Notes: generated by a model not told the origin, from the letters alone. A stretch of DNA of 64,000 nucleotides from Sinorhizobium kostiense (GCF_017874595.1 NZ_JAGILA010000003.1:186001-250000), one strand, 5' to 3'; numbered from the stretch's first letter, positions 52,746-62,379 are shown. Made by a program: numbers and translations.

Positions 52746-53936
52746 TTGGGAGAGGCCAACCAGTTTAATGCATCCGGCTCGCTTGCTGGCTACCTTTATC
52801 AATGCAGATTAGCTTTGCTTCTTGCGATCCGCGAAATGAAGGTGAAGCCGAATTGCCATATCTCGATCGAGAGGTTCGACGATATAACCTTCCATGAAGA
52901 AGATCTGGCGCATTGCGTGGTTCAGGCCAAGCATCATATTGGCTCAAAGGACGTCACCGATAACAGTGTCGATGTCTGGAAAACCCTCCGCATCTGGATT
53001 TCACAACTGAAAGCAGGCTCCTTCTCGAATGCCGACACGCGGCGGTTTCTTATTACGACCGCGACGGCTCCTGATGATGGAGCACTAGCCATGCTACGCG
53101 CTGAATGCGGTTCCTCCGAGCGTAAGACGGCAAAAGAGCGGCTGGCAACGGCGGCGCGCGCTTCGACCAACAAGACATCGAAGGCGGGCCGTAACGACTT
53201 CCTGGCGTTGACCGAGGAGGAAGCCGACGTATTGCTCGCGTCAATTACTGTGGTGGATGGCGCGCCAAATCTGCACAATGTTGTCGACGAAGTCGAAGGG
53301 GAACTTCGCATCCTGTCGGCCAGTTCAGCCGACAGGGTTGCGCAATCGCTCGAAGGCTGGTGGCTCGGGGCCGTTGCAAAGCGTCTCGTTGGTGTCGAGA
53401 CATCGGACATCCCCGTACAGCACATTGCGATCAAGGCACAAGAATTCGCGGCTCTCTACGGGCCACTTGGCCTTCCCGTGAGCGATCCCAGCGAATTCGG
53501 TGAGCGTCCCTACTCGATTGAGGATGAAGGCGAGACCTACGTCAAGCAGATGCGCCTGATCCAGCTGCCTGACAGGGCGATTAAACGTGGGATTCAGGAC
53601 TATTACCGATCGAATACGCAAAGATCAAAATGGGCGCGAGAGAACCTCCTCCTCGACGGTGACGTTGCGCGATATGAGGCAAAGCTCCAAGATTCTTGGG
53701 AACGTAAATTCGACGAGGAATGCGGTGACGCCCATACCGCCGACGACGCTTCGAAGAACGCAATGGGCCGAAAGGTCTTCCACTGGGCAAGCCAGCAGCA
53801 GATCGAATTCCGGAATGTGATTGAGACCTGGATCACGGCAGGATCGTTCCACGGGTTGGCGGATCGAGTGAAGTTGGGTTGGCATCCGAATTACCTGGAT
53901 CATCTTTCGGTTGGAGCTGATGATGCCGCGGCTTGA
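52746..53936 (+). CDS. DUF4297-like nuclease fused to ABC-3C C-terminal region
   Basis: 396 residues from TTG 52746, chosen because GGGGAGAG precedes it; the open frame reaches back to 52611 without a start signal. N-terminal nuclease-like core: GSLAGYLYQCRLALLLAI, ERFDDITFHE and VVQAKHH, the pattern of DUF4297/Cap4-type PD-(D/E)xK nucleases (Asp ... Q-x-K). The C-terminal part (~200-396) resembles the common region of ABC-three-component effectors (SLEGWWLGAVAKRLVG, YEAKLQDSWERKFDEECGDA). Overlaps the next gene by 17 bases. Predicted DNA-cleaving effector controlled by the ATPase. Confidence 0.78.
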   Translation: MGEANQFNASGSLAGYLYQCRLALLLAIREMKVKPNCHISIERFDDITFHEEDLAHCVVQAKHHIGSKDVTDNSVDVWKTLRIWISQLKAGSFSNADTRRFLITTATAPDDGALAMLRAECGSSERKTAKERLATAARASTNKTSKAGRNDFLALTEEEADVLLASITVVDGAPNLHNVVDEVEGELRILSASSADRVAQSLEGWWLGAVAKRLVGVETSDIPVQHIAIKAQEFAALYGPLGLPVSDPSEFGERPYSIEDEGETYVKQMRLIQLPDRAIKRGIQDYYRSNTQRSKWARENLLLDGDVARYEAKLQDSWERKFDEECGDAHTADDASKNAMGRKVFHWASQQQIEFRNVIETWITAGSFHGLADRVKLGWHPNYLDHLSVGADDAAA

Positions 53937-54432
53937 TCCCTGGACCCGGCGCCCACCTGAAGAAGCGAACCTCTTCGGCCCCTCGTTTCTGTGCGCGCTG
54001 TCGCATGAATTTCTGCGCGATTTCACTAAGGACGGCCGCGATGGGGCGTCGCTCTTTTTGCTGATCCTCGCACTGTCGACGGCCTTGCACCGAAACAGCC
54101 GGGAGCGACTGCCTTATTCAACGGTCACCTCGCTTTATGCCTGGGTGCAGGAAAACGAGGATCTGCTCATCGGATTTGCGTCGAGAGCCCGGAACCTCAC
54201 GCCCTACCTGAAGGAGGCCGTGCTGTTCGGGCTTGCTACAAAAACGATCGCGGTAGATGACGCGGGAAATCTTCGGACCGGAGATCGCCGTGCAACCTTC
54301 CCAAAGTCTTTCTTGGACGACACCACCGCAGAAACCAAAGAAATCATAGATAGATCGAAGTTCATGGGTAGATGGCTTGCAAAATCTGGATCTGAAACGT
54401 CGGTCGCCGCGGCGTTGGGAGTACGTCCATGA
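53920..54432 (+). CDS. ABC-3C middle component
   Basis: 170 residues (ATG 53920, or 53923, with GGAG upstream). Begins MMPRLDPWTRRPPEEANLFG, followed by PSFLCALSHEFLRDF and LFLLILALSTALHR: small, helical, winged-helix-like, matching 'three component ABC system middle component' proteins. These sit between effector and ATPase and probably bridge them. Overlaps the effector gene upstream and the ATPase start downstream (ATGA), showing tight coupling. Confidence 0.78.
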   Translation: MMPRLDPWTRRPPEEANLFGPSFLCALSHEFLRDFTKDGRDGASLFLLILALSTALHRNSRERLPYSTVTSLYAWVQENEDLLIGFASRARNLTPYLKEAVLFGLATKTIAVDDAGNLRTGDRRATFPKSFLDDTTAETKEIIDRSKFMGRWLAKSGSETSVAAALGVRP

Positions 54433-56363
54433 GTTTCATCATTAAGGCAATCGTCGTCTACAGCCACACCGGCGAACAGCAGATCGTGCCATTTCGTGAG
54501 ACTGGTCTGAACATCATTACCGGCAAATCTAAGACCGGCAAATCGGCGATCATTGACATTGTCGACTACTGCCTTGGTCGCGGCAGCTACAATGTCGCCG
54601 AGGGAGCGATCCGCAAGAAGGTATCATGGTTCGGTCTACACATTGCTAAGGGCGAGGACGAAGTGTTCATCGCTCGTGACAATCCAGGTCCGGGTGCCGG
54701 CACGGGCTCCAAGGTGTTTTTCCGCCGCGGTCGGAACCTCACCTATCCCTCCCTCGACGAGATCACGAAGAACACCACCGAGGAAAGCCTCAAGGAGTTC
54801 GTGACGCGTTTTGCGGGGATCCAGGAGAACGAGCACCGACCGATCTCAGGCACCCGTCCGCCATTGGAAGCAGATATCGGGCACGCGCTTTTCCTCTGCT
54901 TCCAGAAACAAAATACCATCGCCAGCCAAGACCAGCTCTTCCACCGGATGAACGAGCAGTTCCTGCCTCAAGCGATGAAGGATACCCTTCCCTACTTTCT
55001 TGGGGCGGTGGATGAAGATCATTTCCGGCTGTTCGGGGAGCTGGACGAACTTCAAAAGAAGCTGAGGATTCTGGAAGCTCAACAGGCCAAGCATGTGCAG
55101 GCGGTCGATGTCAGCCGGTCCCGTTTAACGAGAATCCTCAACGAGGGAAGGAAGGTCGGGCTTATACGCCAGGACTATCAGGCCGTGGACGATAGTGTTT
55201 TCGCCTTCCTCGCAAGGATCGGGGAAGGCGCTATCGATCAACCTGACCTCACTTCCGATTTCGGCGAAACCATCGCGCGCCTCCGCGGCGAGCAGAGCAC
55301 GCTGCAAGAGCGTCTGGGAGACCTTAATCAGGACGTTCGGGCCGCGCGTGCCTTCTTCTCCGACCAGACCGACTATTCCCGCGAAGTCAGCGAGCAGCGA
55401 TCGCGCCTGAAGAGCATCGAGCTGTTCAAGACCGACATTGAAGCGCCGAAACAATGCCCCTTCTGCGATTCGCATCTGGAGTCCCCTATTCCACGCGTTA
55501 CGCAGGTGAGAGACTCGTTGAAGCGGGTCAGCGCCCAGCTTGATGGCCTCTACCGCGATAACCCCCATATCCAACGGCATATTGCGGAACTCGAAAGCAA
55601 GATTGGCGAAGCTACCGACAATCTGAAGCTAGTTCAGAGAGAGCTACAGCGCGCCGTTCTCGATGATGAGGCCGCCAAAGCCCGTCAGGACCTGATGGTT
55701 TCGCGCGGCCGCTTTCTGGGCCGGCTCGCGGAATTTCTTGAATCGATGGCGCCGGATCGGGACGACCTGGAGCTTGCCGCGGAAATTGAGCAGGTCAAGG
55801 GTCTGATTGCTGCGGTTCGCTCCCGCATCAACAGCGACGATATAGAATCGCGACTGCAGACAATCCTCAGCTTCATCAGTCAGAAGATGACGGACTATTC
55901 CGGTCAGCTTGATCTAGAACATAGCGGCAGCTCGCTGCGATTGGACGTCAAGAAACTTACGGTGGTCGCCAATACGGTCGATGGCCCGATCCCACTGAAC
56001 CGTATGGGAAGCGGCGAGAACTGGGTAGGCTATCACGTGCTCAGCCACCTCGCGATCCACTGGTGGCTTCGCGAACGGGATCGCCCCGTTCCGGCCTTCC
56101 TGATTTTCGACCAGCCGACACAGGCTTACTATCCGCCAGACATTTCCGAAGGTGGGCTTGAACAGATCGAAAAGGATGCCGATCGGGCCGCTGTTAAGGC
56201 CTTGTTTAAGCTGATGGCCCACGCTTGCCAAGAGATCAAGCCGGACTTCCAGGTGATCGTTCTCGATCACGCGCATCTCACCGACGATTGGTTTGAGGAC
56301 GCTATCGTCAGGGAGTGGCGAGGAGATAGCGCGCTTGTGCCATACCAATGGCCGGAAGGATAA
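54429..56363 (+). CDS. ABC-3C ATPase (DUF3732, SMC/RecN-like)
   Basis: 644 residues. Walker A GKSKTGKS (32-39), coiled-coil arms (~200-480) broken by a zinc-hook-like CPFC (QCPFCDSHLE), ABC signature MGSGENWVGYHVL and Walker B FLIFDQPTQAYYP, where Asp-Gln replaces Asp-Glu. LDHAHLTDDWF follows as the switch His. This is the DUF3732 ATPase of ABC-three-component systems. It probably senses an invading DNA or complex and licenses the nuclease. Start overlaps the middle component; the next gene begins 3 bases after its stop. Confidence 0.85.
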   Translation: MSFIIKAIVVYSHTGEQQIVPFRETGLNIITGKSKTGKSAIIDIVDYCLGRGSYNVAEGAIRKKVSWFGLHIAKGEDEVFIARDNPGPGAGTGSKVFFRRGRNLTYPSLDEITKNTTEESLKEFVTRFAGIQENEHRPISGTRPPLEADIGHALFLCFQKQNTIASQDQLFHRMNEQFLPQAMKDTLPYFLGAVDEDHFRLFGELDELQKKLRILEAQQAKHVQAVDVSRSRLTRILNEGRKVGLIRQDYQAVDDSVFAFLARIGEGAIDQPDLTSDFGETIARLRGEQSTLQERLGDLNQDVRAARAFFSDQTDYSREVSEQRSRLKSIELFKTDIEAPKQCPFCDSHLESPIPRVTQVRDSLKRVSAQLDGLYRDNPHIQRHIAELESKIGEATDNLKLVQRELQRAVLDDEAAKARQDLMVSRGRFLGRLAEFLESMAPDRDDLELAAEIEQVKGLIAAVRSRINSDDIESRLQTILSFISQKMTDYSGQLDLEHSGSSLRLDVKKLTVVANTVDGPIPLNRMGSGENWVGYHVLSHLAIHWWLRERDRPVPAFLIFDQPTQAYYPPDISEGGLEQIEKDADRAAVKALFKLMAHACQEIKPDFQVIVLDHAHLTDDWFEDAIVREWRGDSALVPYQWPEG

Positions 56364-56366
56364 GCG

Positions 56367-56924
56367 ATGCCGGAAATTCCTTTGAACTTCACTCTTGCAC
56401 TATCCGACGATGATGCTGTCGCACTGGCAGACACGCTTGGCTGCACCCCAGAAGATGTCGGCGAGAACCTGCAACTCTATGCGCCGGCGGCGCTAAGAGA
56501 ATATGTAGAAATGTTTGCTGGCCAAGCAATGATGAGTGTTTCGGACATGCGCGAGCGTCGACTTCTGGCAATACTGCTCGCATTGCCCGCCGCAAACTTT
56601 CCAACCGATGAGCGCATCGCTCGTCTGTTCAATCTGACCAGCCTACAGGGCCGAGCGCTGCTGCGCGCCACGCTTTCGCGACACCGCGCACGTCTCAAGG
56701 GAACGATGGAGGCTGCGGCCCGCCGTTTCATCGGGGCATGCCAAGGCGAAGCTGGCGCGGAGCGAGAGGCTCGGTTTCCAAACGCTGTCGTGATCGAAAT
56801 GCTCAATGCTCAACTATCTGCGGCGAACGCGCCACGCAGCCCGATCCGGCGGAAGCCGGGAACATTCGACACATATCTTGTCGCCAATGGCGCGTTCATC
56901 GAACTTCAAAACCTTTACCCATGA
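56367..56924 (+). CDS. Unknown protein, extra ABC-3C operon member
   Basis: 185 residues, mostly helical: MPEIPLNFTLALSDDDAVAL, VSDMRERRLLAILLALPAAN and IARLFNLTSLQGRALLRATL. The last segment looks like a winged-helix recognition region, so DNA binding is possible. Three bases after the ATPase stop; its own stop overlaps the next start (ATGA). Not part of the standard three components as I know them. Confidence 0.7.
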   Translation: MPEIPLNFTLALSDDDAVALADTLGCTPEDVGENLQLYAPAALREYVEMFAGQAMMSVSDMRERRLLAILLALPAANFPTDERIARLFNLTSLQGRALLRATLSRHRARLKGTMEAAARRFIGACQGEAGAEREARFPNAVVIEMLNAQLSAANAPRSPIRRKPGTFDTYLVANGAFIELQNLYP

Positions 56925-57316
56925 GCACTTCTGAACAACTACCTGACGCGATTTCCGCAGCGAGCTTGGTGCTTGCCGTCCTCGCAGCTCTCTACACACT
57001 CTGGCTTCCGACTGTGACAGCAGCGCTTGACGCAACACCTCCTGCCGATCCTGACGATCGCGGTTCCCTACGAACGCAAGTTACGGGTGCTCTTGTCACA
57101 AAGGCAGTACCGCTCGCCTTCGCCACCATAGCGTCAACGGCAATTCTTTTGCCGCGCGGCATGGCGATATTGTGGGAAGTATGGACGCACCACGCTGAAT
57201 GGGCGTACGATGACGTCAAGGCGTTCTTCGTCCTTACGCTACTGCTTATGCTGTTGCTCGCGGCCGTTTCGATCGTACAACTCGTCAGGCTTGTCGTAAA
57301 ACGTGTCCGGCTCTGA
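56921..57316 (+). CDS. Small membrane protein, last gene of ABC-3C operon
   Basis: 131 residues with three membrane segments: SAASLVLAVLAALYTLWLP, VPLAFATIASTAILLPRGM and FFVLTLLLMLLLAAVSIVQL, then a basic tail VVKRVRL. Start ATG overlaps the preceding stop (ATGA). Membrane proteins at the end of defence operons are often effectors that damage the inner membrane, or sensors; here that is inference from position and topology. Confidence 0.68.
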   Translation: MSTSEQLPDAISAASLVLAVLAALYTLWLPTVTAALDATPPADPDDRGSLRTQVTGALVTKAVPLAFATIASTAILLPRGMAILWEVWTHHAEWAYDDVKAFFVLTLLLMLLLAAVSIVQLVRLVVKRVRL

Positions 57317-57389
57317 TACGCCAAGTAGGCAAGATGGTCGCGGAGAGACCACCCACGCTTAAGCCACATACAGTTATCACACCCTGCTT

Positions 57390-58526
57390 TCAAAGCACCC
57401 CCCATGCCCGAAACCTCCCCCTCCCCGTCATCTCCCGAAGACCGAGCTCACCAACGATCCGCCGCGCCGCCTGCGGCGTGACACCGAGCGTCGCGGCGAC
57501 CATGCCGGCCGACACCAGCGGCCGCTCCATGACCAGATCGATCAGCTCCGGCAGTTTTGACGAGGCGCGCCGGCCATCTAGTTTTCTTTCCATCATGGTC
57601 CGTGCGAGCGCCAGCCCGTCATGCTCCTTCAGTCCGAGATCGCCGGCTGCGGTCAGTCCGTGGGCGATGGCGACGAGCCGGGTTTCGCGATTGCGATGCC
57701 GACGCCGATCAACAGGCACGGTCTTGAGGCCGAGGTTGATGGCGGCGAGATGGGCGCCGGTGGTGACGCCGGCTTGGCGGAGGATGGATGCAGCAAAAAG
57801 CCGGCCGAGCCAGGGCGCGTGCTGCAGCACCGCCAACTCGTTCCAGGCATCCAGGGCGACGATCGCCTGCAGCACCGCCGGCAGATCTTGCGCCAGCCGA
57901 ACGACGCCACGCCATTCCTCCAGGCGTTCGTCCTCGTTCCAGTCGAGATCGTAGACCAGCGGATCCTTTTCCCTTGCCCGAGCCGGGCCGGGCTTCTTTG
58001 CTTGTTCGATGGCAGCCTCCGATCGGGCCAGCACCGCATCGATGGCAGCGAATTCTTCCGCAAGCGGACCGGCGTCATCGTCCTCCTCCCCCTCCCCTCC
58101 TCCGACCGTGCCAACATCCGGCGCGACGGCGTCGATCGCGACAGTGCCGTCGGCGCCATGCGACGCAGGCGGTGCCTGCCCGCGGAGGCTGCGGAGGCCT
58201 TCAGGGCTGAGCGCCCAACCGGGTGGCTGCGCCGCGATGCGCCGGCGGGTTTTCAAAACATCGCGGGCGATGGTCAATTCATGGGTGGGCGTGCGAATAT
58301 CCTTTGTGGCGTCGTGGAGGACGAGGTCTTCGAGATGCACGAGCTCACCGTCGATCCACAGTGAAGCGCAGGCATCGGCGAAATGCATGCGCTCGATCCA
58401 CCCCGCGCCGACGGCTGAGCGGGCAACGCGCTCGTCGAGGCGGGCAAGTGCTACGCCGGCGTCCGACATCGGTCGCAGCAGGCTCTGGATGGGCAATTTG
58501 GCGAGATCGTAACGCATTGAATTCAT
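57390..58526 (-). CDS. DUF1612/HTH plasmid-type protein (RHE_PE00001 family)
   Basis: 378 residues. N-terminal [20 protein letters not shown] and [20 protein letters not shown] resemble Fic/DUF1612 proteins found on many Rhizobium plasmids. An acidic middle ([20 protein letters not shown]) and a C-terminal helix-turn-helix region ([20 protein letters not shown] then [19 protein letters not shown]) match the RHE_PE00001 group. Function unknown, probably DNA-binding regulator. Supports a plasmid origin for this part of the window. Confidence 0.85.
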   Translation of the reverse strand: MNSMRYDLAKLPIQSLLRPMSDAGVALARLDERVARSAVGAGWIERMHFADACASLWIDGELVHLEDLVLHDATKDIRTPTHELTIARDVLKTRRRIAAQPPGWALSPEGLRSLRGQAPPASHGADGTVAIDAVAPDVGTVGGGEGEEDDDAGPLAEEFAAIDAVLARSEAAIEQAKKPGPARAREKDPLVYDLDWNEDERLEEWRGVVRLAQDLPAVLQAIVALDAWNELAVLQHAPWLGRLFAASILRQAGVTTGAHLAAINLGLKTVPVDRRRHRNRETRLVAIAHGLTAAGDLGLKEHDGLALARTMMERKLDGRRASSKLPELIDLVMERPLVSAGMVAATLGVTPQAARRIVGELGLREMTGRGRFRAWGVL

Positions 58527-59053
58527 GGTAAATGATTTGCTAAACGAACTCTAGTTGTGCGTTAGCATTCGTCACCGGATGATATCGCAAAGACGAAGTC
58601 TCACTTCCGATAAGTACTGCTTACCGCAAGTGATTGCGGAAACCGCTAAAATCAGCGATGTCCGTCGCCCTAGATGGGCGGGTTCGCCTGGAAATCCGGC
58701 ATTTCGGTCCTTTTATCACACTTATTCCAGCGGACTCATTTGCCTGATGGAGCGGACTGGACCTCTCCCGAGCGGCCGATTGCGGAGCTGTCCCCCGTCC
58801 ATTTCTCCATCTCCGCCCGTCTGAAGCGAAAGGGCGGCAATCGGTCCCTTTCAAAACAGCAGATTTATCGCGTTTCAGCCACACGAGGCCACTGACGCGG
58901 TTTCGCAACGTTCGACGGCCGACGCTTGTCGCAGACCAGATTTCGCGCTGTACGGCCTTCCGTTTCGGGCATAAACCACGCTTGCAAAGGAGCAATTTCT
59001 CGCGCATTTCTTATCTGTACAAATCACCTCGAAACGAGGCCGTTAAAAGCGCG
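58527..59053. other. Intergenic before serine recombinase
   Basis: About 527 bases. Could contain the recombinase's crossover site, but I could not identify clear sub-sites. No gene supported. Confidence 0.4.
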
Positions 59054-59971
59054 ATGGCGAAGCCACAAAGAGTTAACGTTCAACAGCCTCTAAAGCGGCT
59101 GATAGGCTATGCCCGCGTGTCGACGGACGACCAGGTCCACGATGCCCAGATGGACGAGCTGCGGGCCGCCGGCTGCGATCGGATCTATCAGGAGCATGGC
59201 TCCGGGGCATCGCGCGCCAGGCCAGTCTTGACGCGGCTGCTCGGAGAGCTCACTGCGGGAGACGTCCTCGTCGTTGTCCGCCTCGATCGATTGGCCCGAT
59301 CGGTGAGTCATCTCTTGGCAGTGATCGAGGATCTCGAGCAACGCGGGATTCATTTTCGATCGATCCGCGATCCGATCGATACCTCAACCCCGCAGGGCAT
59401 GTTCTCCCTCCAGGTTCTCGGTGCGGTCGCGCAGCTCGAGAGAGCGCTGATCGCCGAACGCACCAAAGCCGGCATAAAGGCGGCGAAGGCGCGCGGCAAG
59501 CTTCCTGGAAACCCCGGCCTGCGAGAACGACGACCGGAGGCAATCAAAGCAGTCTCAAAAGCACGCGAGAAACTTTATCTCGACGAGCTCATTGCGTCCG
59601 CGCAGATGTGGCTGCCGATGGTGCGGCAACTCCGGCCTCAGCACAGTTGGGACAATGTCGTGCGGGTGCTCAATCGCCGCGGCCACGACTGGACCGTCGA
59701 GCGCCTTCGTCGCGCCGTTCATCGCTTGGTCCGGGAAAAGCTCGCGGAAAAAGAGCTTCTCGCCCGGTCCCCTCGCCGCGCTCCCGAGAACCATCTGATG
59801 AAGCTGGTGGCGGCGATCGCCATTGCCGATCCCGATCTGTCGCTTCGCGACATTGCCGCTCAACTGGACCAGATGGGAGAACGCCCTGCGCGAGGCGGCA
59901 AGAAATGGCAGCCCTCCTCCGTCCGGGACCTGCTGGACGAAGCACACCGGTTTGGACTTATCCGCCGCTGA
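59054..59971 (+). CDS. Serine recombinase/resolvase
   Basis: 305 residues from ATG 59054 (beginning MAKPQRVNVQQPLKRLIGYA). Catalytic-domain motifs: GYARVSTDDQ with the nucleophile Ser, VVVRLDRLARSVSHLL and STPQGMFSLQVLGAVAQLER. The C-terminal ~150 residues hold DNA-binding helices (LRPQHSWDNVVRVLNRRGHD, LSLRDIAAQLDQMGE, SSVRDLLDEAHRFGLIRR), longer than the ~180-residue Tn3/gamma-delta resolvase. The family resolves or inverts DNA at palindromic sites. It may serve the plasmid or a transposon whose other genes are missing. Confidence 0.88.
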   Translation: MAKPQRVNVQQPLKRLIGYARVSTDDQVHDAQMDELRAAGCDRIYQEHGSGASRARPVLTRLLGELTAGDVLVVVRLDRLARSVSHLLAVIEDLEQRGIHFRSIRDPIDTSTPQGMFSLQVLGAVAQLERALIAERTKAGIKAAKARGKLPGNPGLRERRPEAIKAVSKAREKLYLDELIASAQMWLPMVRQLRPQHSWDNVVRVLNRRGHDWTVERLRRAVHRLVREKLAEKELLARSPRRAPENHLMKLVAAIAIADPDLSLRDIAAQLDQMGERPARGGKKWQPSSVRDLLDEAHRFGLIRR

Positions 59972-60248
59972 GGGCACAGTTTATCAGGCGACCGATCACG
60001 CGGTTCTTCTTCCTGCCGCTGCTCGCCGGCATGGTCTTCCAAGCTTGGCTATTGAAATCTGCAGCGCCAGGCGACGGTAATCGCCATCGGTCCGAAGTTT
60101 TAGCACAGCGCTTTCCTCCTGGGACGCGGCGGCGGGGTCTCCCGGCGCCTGCTCTCCCTCCCCTCTCCGGATCGTCCTGAAGGCCTCATGCACGAAGGTC
60201 GGGACGGTTCCGACACCACGACACTGGACCAGACCTGCAAGCTCTGCC

Positions 60249-60890
60249 ATGGCATCGATAGAGGCGGCCTGCCAGGCGAGAGGCCGCGTGGATAGCGGCG
60301 CAGATGCCCTTGGCCGCAATCGGCTGGTCGACCTGCGTGACCAGGCGCTGCTGCTGACCGCATTTGCCTCAGGCGGCCGTCGCCGCTCGGAAGTGGCGGG
60401 GCTTCGCATCGAGGACCTCATCGACAAGGAACCGGTGCACGCCGATCCGGTCGACAAGTCCTCTCCTGCCCTGCCCTGTCCTGTCTCAGTATTCATCTCG
60501 GTCGCATGAAGACCAGCGAAGCGATGGCGACGCCCATGTGATTCTGTTCGGCCGGCCCGTGACCTCCTTGAGGCGATGGCTGACGGAAACCGTGTCACGG
60601 AGGGGCCGGTATTCCGGCGCATCGATCAGTGGGGCAATGTCGACCGGCGGGCGCTCACGCCGCAATCGGTCAACCTGATCCTGAAGCGGCGCTGTAGGCA
60701 GGCCGGCCTCGATCCGATGCTGTTTTCGGCGCATGAATTGATGTCCGGCTACCTGACTAAGGCCACAAACCGCGGTGTTTCCCTGCCAGAACCGATGCAG
60801 CAGTCGCTGCACAAATCGTTGAGCCAAGCGGCCAGCCATTACAACAACGCGGAACGAAAGAATGGACGAGCGGCTCGGCTGATCGTCTAA
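60249..60890 (+). pseudogene. Tyrosine recombinase/integrase, broken
   Basis: Pieces in three frames: LVDLRDQALLLTAFASGGRR then RSEVAGLRIEDL (first catalytic Arg), DAHVILFGRPVTSLRRWLTE, and GPVFRRIDQWGNVDRRALTP, FSAHELMSGYLTKATNRGVS, ASHYNNAERKNGRAARLIV. The canonical HGLRSG box reads HELMSG, losing the second catalytic Arg, and the N-terminal half is missing. Inactive remnant of a mobile element integrase. Confidence 0.75.
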
Positions 60891-60896
60891 GCGTGA

Positions 60897-61238
60897 CTAT
60901 GCGCCGAAGAATGCCTCGGCTCGCCTCTCAAACGATTGCCATTCTTCCAGTTCCGGTTCCGCCTCCAATCTATCGTGCTGGTCAGCATCCGATGCTGCAC
61001 TGCCCCAGGCTTCAGCACGCTGCATCAGCGACGCCATCTCTCCCCTCAAGCAATGCGAGCGTTGCAGGTCGGCGGCGTGCTCGGCGTTCTGGCGGGGATC
61101 GTAGAACACGCCGATCGCCTTGCCGGCTGTTTGTCGTGCCGCCTCCAATTGTATTCTCAAGCTCTCCAACTCGGCTTTGGCCGCAAAATACTGTCTCATC
61201 ACCGCGATAAGTTCGCGGTCACTGGCGCTGACTTCCAC
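60897..61238 (-). CDS. Small coiled-coil protein, unknown
   Basis: 113 residues from GTG 61236-61238, chosen because AAGGAG precedes it by 8 bases. Begins MEVSASDRELIAVMRQYFAA (the GTG read as Met), followed by KAELESLRIQLEAARQTAGK, a helical heptad-rich stretch, and ends EEWQSFERRAEAFFGA. No known domain. Similar small proteins accompany plasmid integrases in rhizobia, but I cannot give a role. Confidence 0.55.
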   Translation of the reverse strand: MEVSASDRELIAVMRQYFAAKAELESLRIQLEAARQTAGKAIGVFYDPRQNAEHAADLQRSHCLRGEMASLMQRAEAWGSAASDADQHDRLEAEPELEEWQSFERRAEAFFGA

Positions 61239-62067
61239 GATCCCTGCTCCTTGGAATTCCTCGTTGCGGGAACTGATCGCTAACAATGGCAAAATCGGGA
61301 TAGAGTTCCTACGCTGGAGGAAAGAGGATGGGGCTTCCGGATCGCCGCCTCGCCTGAAGCGATTGAGCAACTGGGCGGTGCCCCGGAGGGTGCGCCAGGG
61401 ACCGACAAGGGTGACGAGAGGGCCGCGCCTAACAGTGAAGCAGACCAGCGGTCCTCGGGGAAGCCATGCATGAACGCTCTCTCCCTTGCGACGGCGCCGG
61501 TCCTCCCGCAGTCGAAGGGGCCATGGGCGCGATAACGCTGCCCGCCGGTCTCGACCGGTTGAAGAGCGGTCGGAGTCCCACAATAGAGATTGCTCCGATG
61601 CCTTGAGGAGGGAAAACCCTGACAGCTGTCAGGATTTTTGATCTCCGGGCGCTGATGATTGCTGGCCTGCATGCCTAATCGCACTGCGCGCTCAGGTTAG
61701 CACCGCAGAAATGACTTTGCCGCCGCGGCGACGGCCATTCGGCCGCGTTTGAGCTTCATCAGTTTGTTCACGAAGCGAGGCGACACCCGAAACGCCTAGC
61801 CGCTTCCCATGACCATCCTCGACAACCTCAATGACTCAAGCGCGGCATTTTCCGATGTGATCTGCCTGCCATCTGTGCGCCCCTGCCAAGGCGGGGAATA
61901 GCAGGCGATCCAATCCGGGAATGCAGCATCCGGAGGTCGTGGTGGCGTTCGGTTGTTGGAAGCGACTAATCCAAGAATCTTGCTGAAAATGTAATGGAAA
62001 GATCAACCGACTGATTACCGCGCTGCCACAACGGAGGCGAGCCTGAGATCAAAAACCCTGACAGCTG
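61239..62067. other. Gene-poor region bounded by inverted repeats
   Basis: About 830 bases. Contains repeat copy 1 (61602-61646). A minus-strand frame around 61705-61800 reads AFRVSPRFVNKLMKLKRGRM, which looks like a transposase helix-turn-helix, but it is too short to name. Confidence 0.4.
61602..61646 (+). repeat. Inverted repeat copy 1, palindromic core
   Basis: About 45 bases, centred on the 16-bp palindrome CCTGACAGCTGTCAGG at 61618-61633, flanked by GAGGGAAAAC on the left and ATTTTTGATCTC on the right. It reads almost identically to copy 2 on the opposite strand. The core with A-run and T-run could form a hairpin terminator or be a protein-binding site. Confidence 0.7.
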
Positions 62068-62087
62068 TCAGGGTTTTCCCTCATCAA
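62042..62087 (-). repeat. Inverted repeat copy 2, 26-bp perfect palindrome
   Basis: Centre at 62052-62077 is a perfect 26-bp palindrome: AAAA and TTTT flank CCCTGACAG-CTGTCAGGG. On the minus strand the flanks match copy 1 (GAGGGAAAAC ... TTTTTGATCTC). It overlaps the stop of the small minus-strand frame ending at 62068. Possible bidirectional terminator or recombination/partition site. Confidence 0.7.
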
Positions 62088-62379
62088 GAAGGACATTTGC
62101 ATCAAAAGGGGAGAACGGAAACGTTCGCTCATGATCCACCCGTGACAGGATCCCTCCCGCAGTCAATGAGAAAGCAGTCAGCTTTGGTTTCGGCGAGCAA
62201 GAGACACCCAGGAGCTTTCGGCAGGCCTGCCGCACGTTCGTATACGCCGCAAACTTGCTGCTGACTGCACGACCGACAAGGCACTTCAGCCGGTGAGCGC
62301 GGGCGTCGACGCTCATCAAGAAGGTGCTCTCGCAGCAGGGAACTGAGGATGGTTGAGTGAATCGCGGCACTGTGGGCAT
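62068..62379 (-). CDS. Possible small hypothetical protein
   Basis: Up to 103 residues; an internal ATG gives MSVDARAHRLKCLVGRAVSS then KFAAYTNVRQACRKLLGVSC. Composition is protein-like, but there is no good ribosome site and no recognised family. Its stop TGA lies inside repeat copy 2. Confidence 0.3.
   Translation of the reverse strand: MPTVPRFTQPSSVPCCESTFLMSVDARAHRLKCLVGRAVSSKFAAYTNVRQACRKLLGVSCSPKPKLTAFSLTAGGILSRVDHERTFPFSPFDANVLLDEGKP

Noticed and set aside
59996..60622. 208-residue minus-strand frame over the broken integrase
   Set aside because: Most of it is antisense to recognisable integrase pieces; only the last ~80 codons look protein-like and no family could be assigned.
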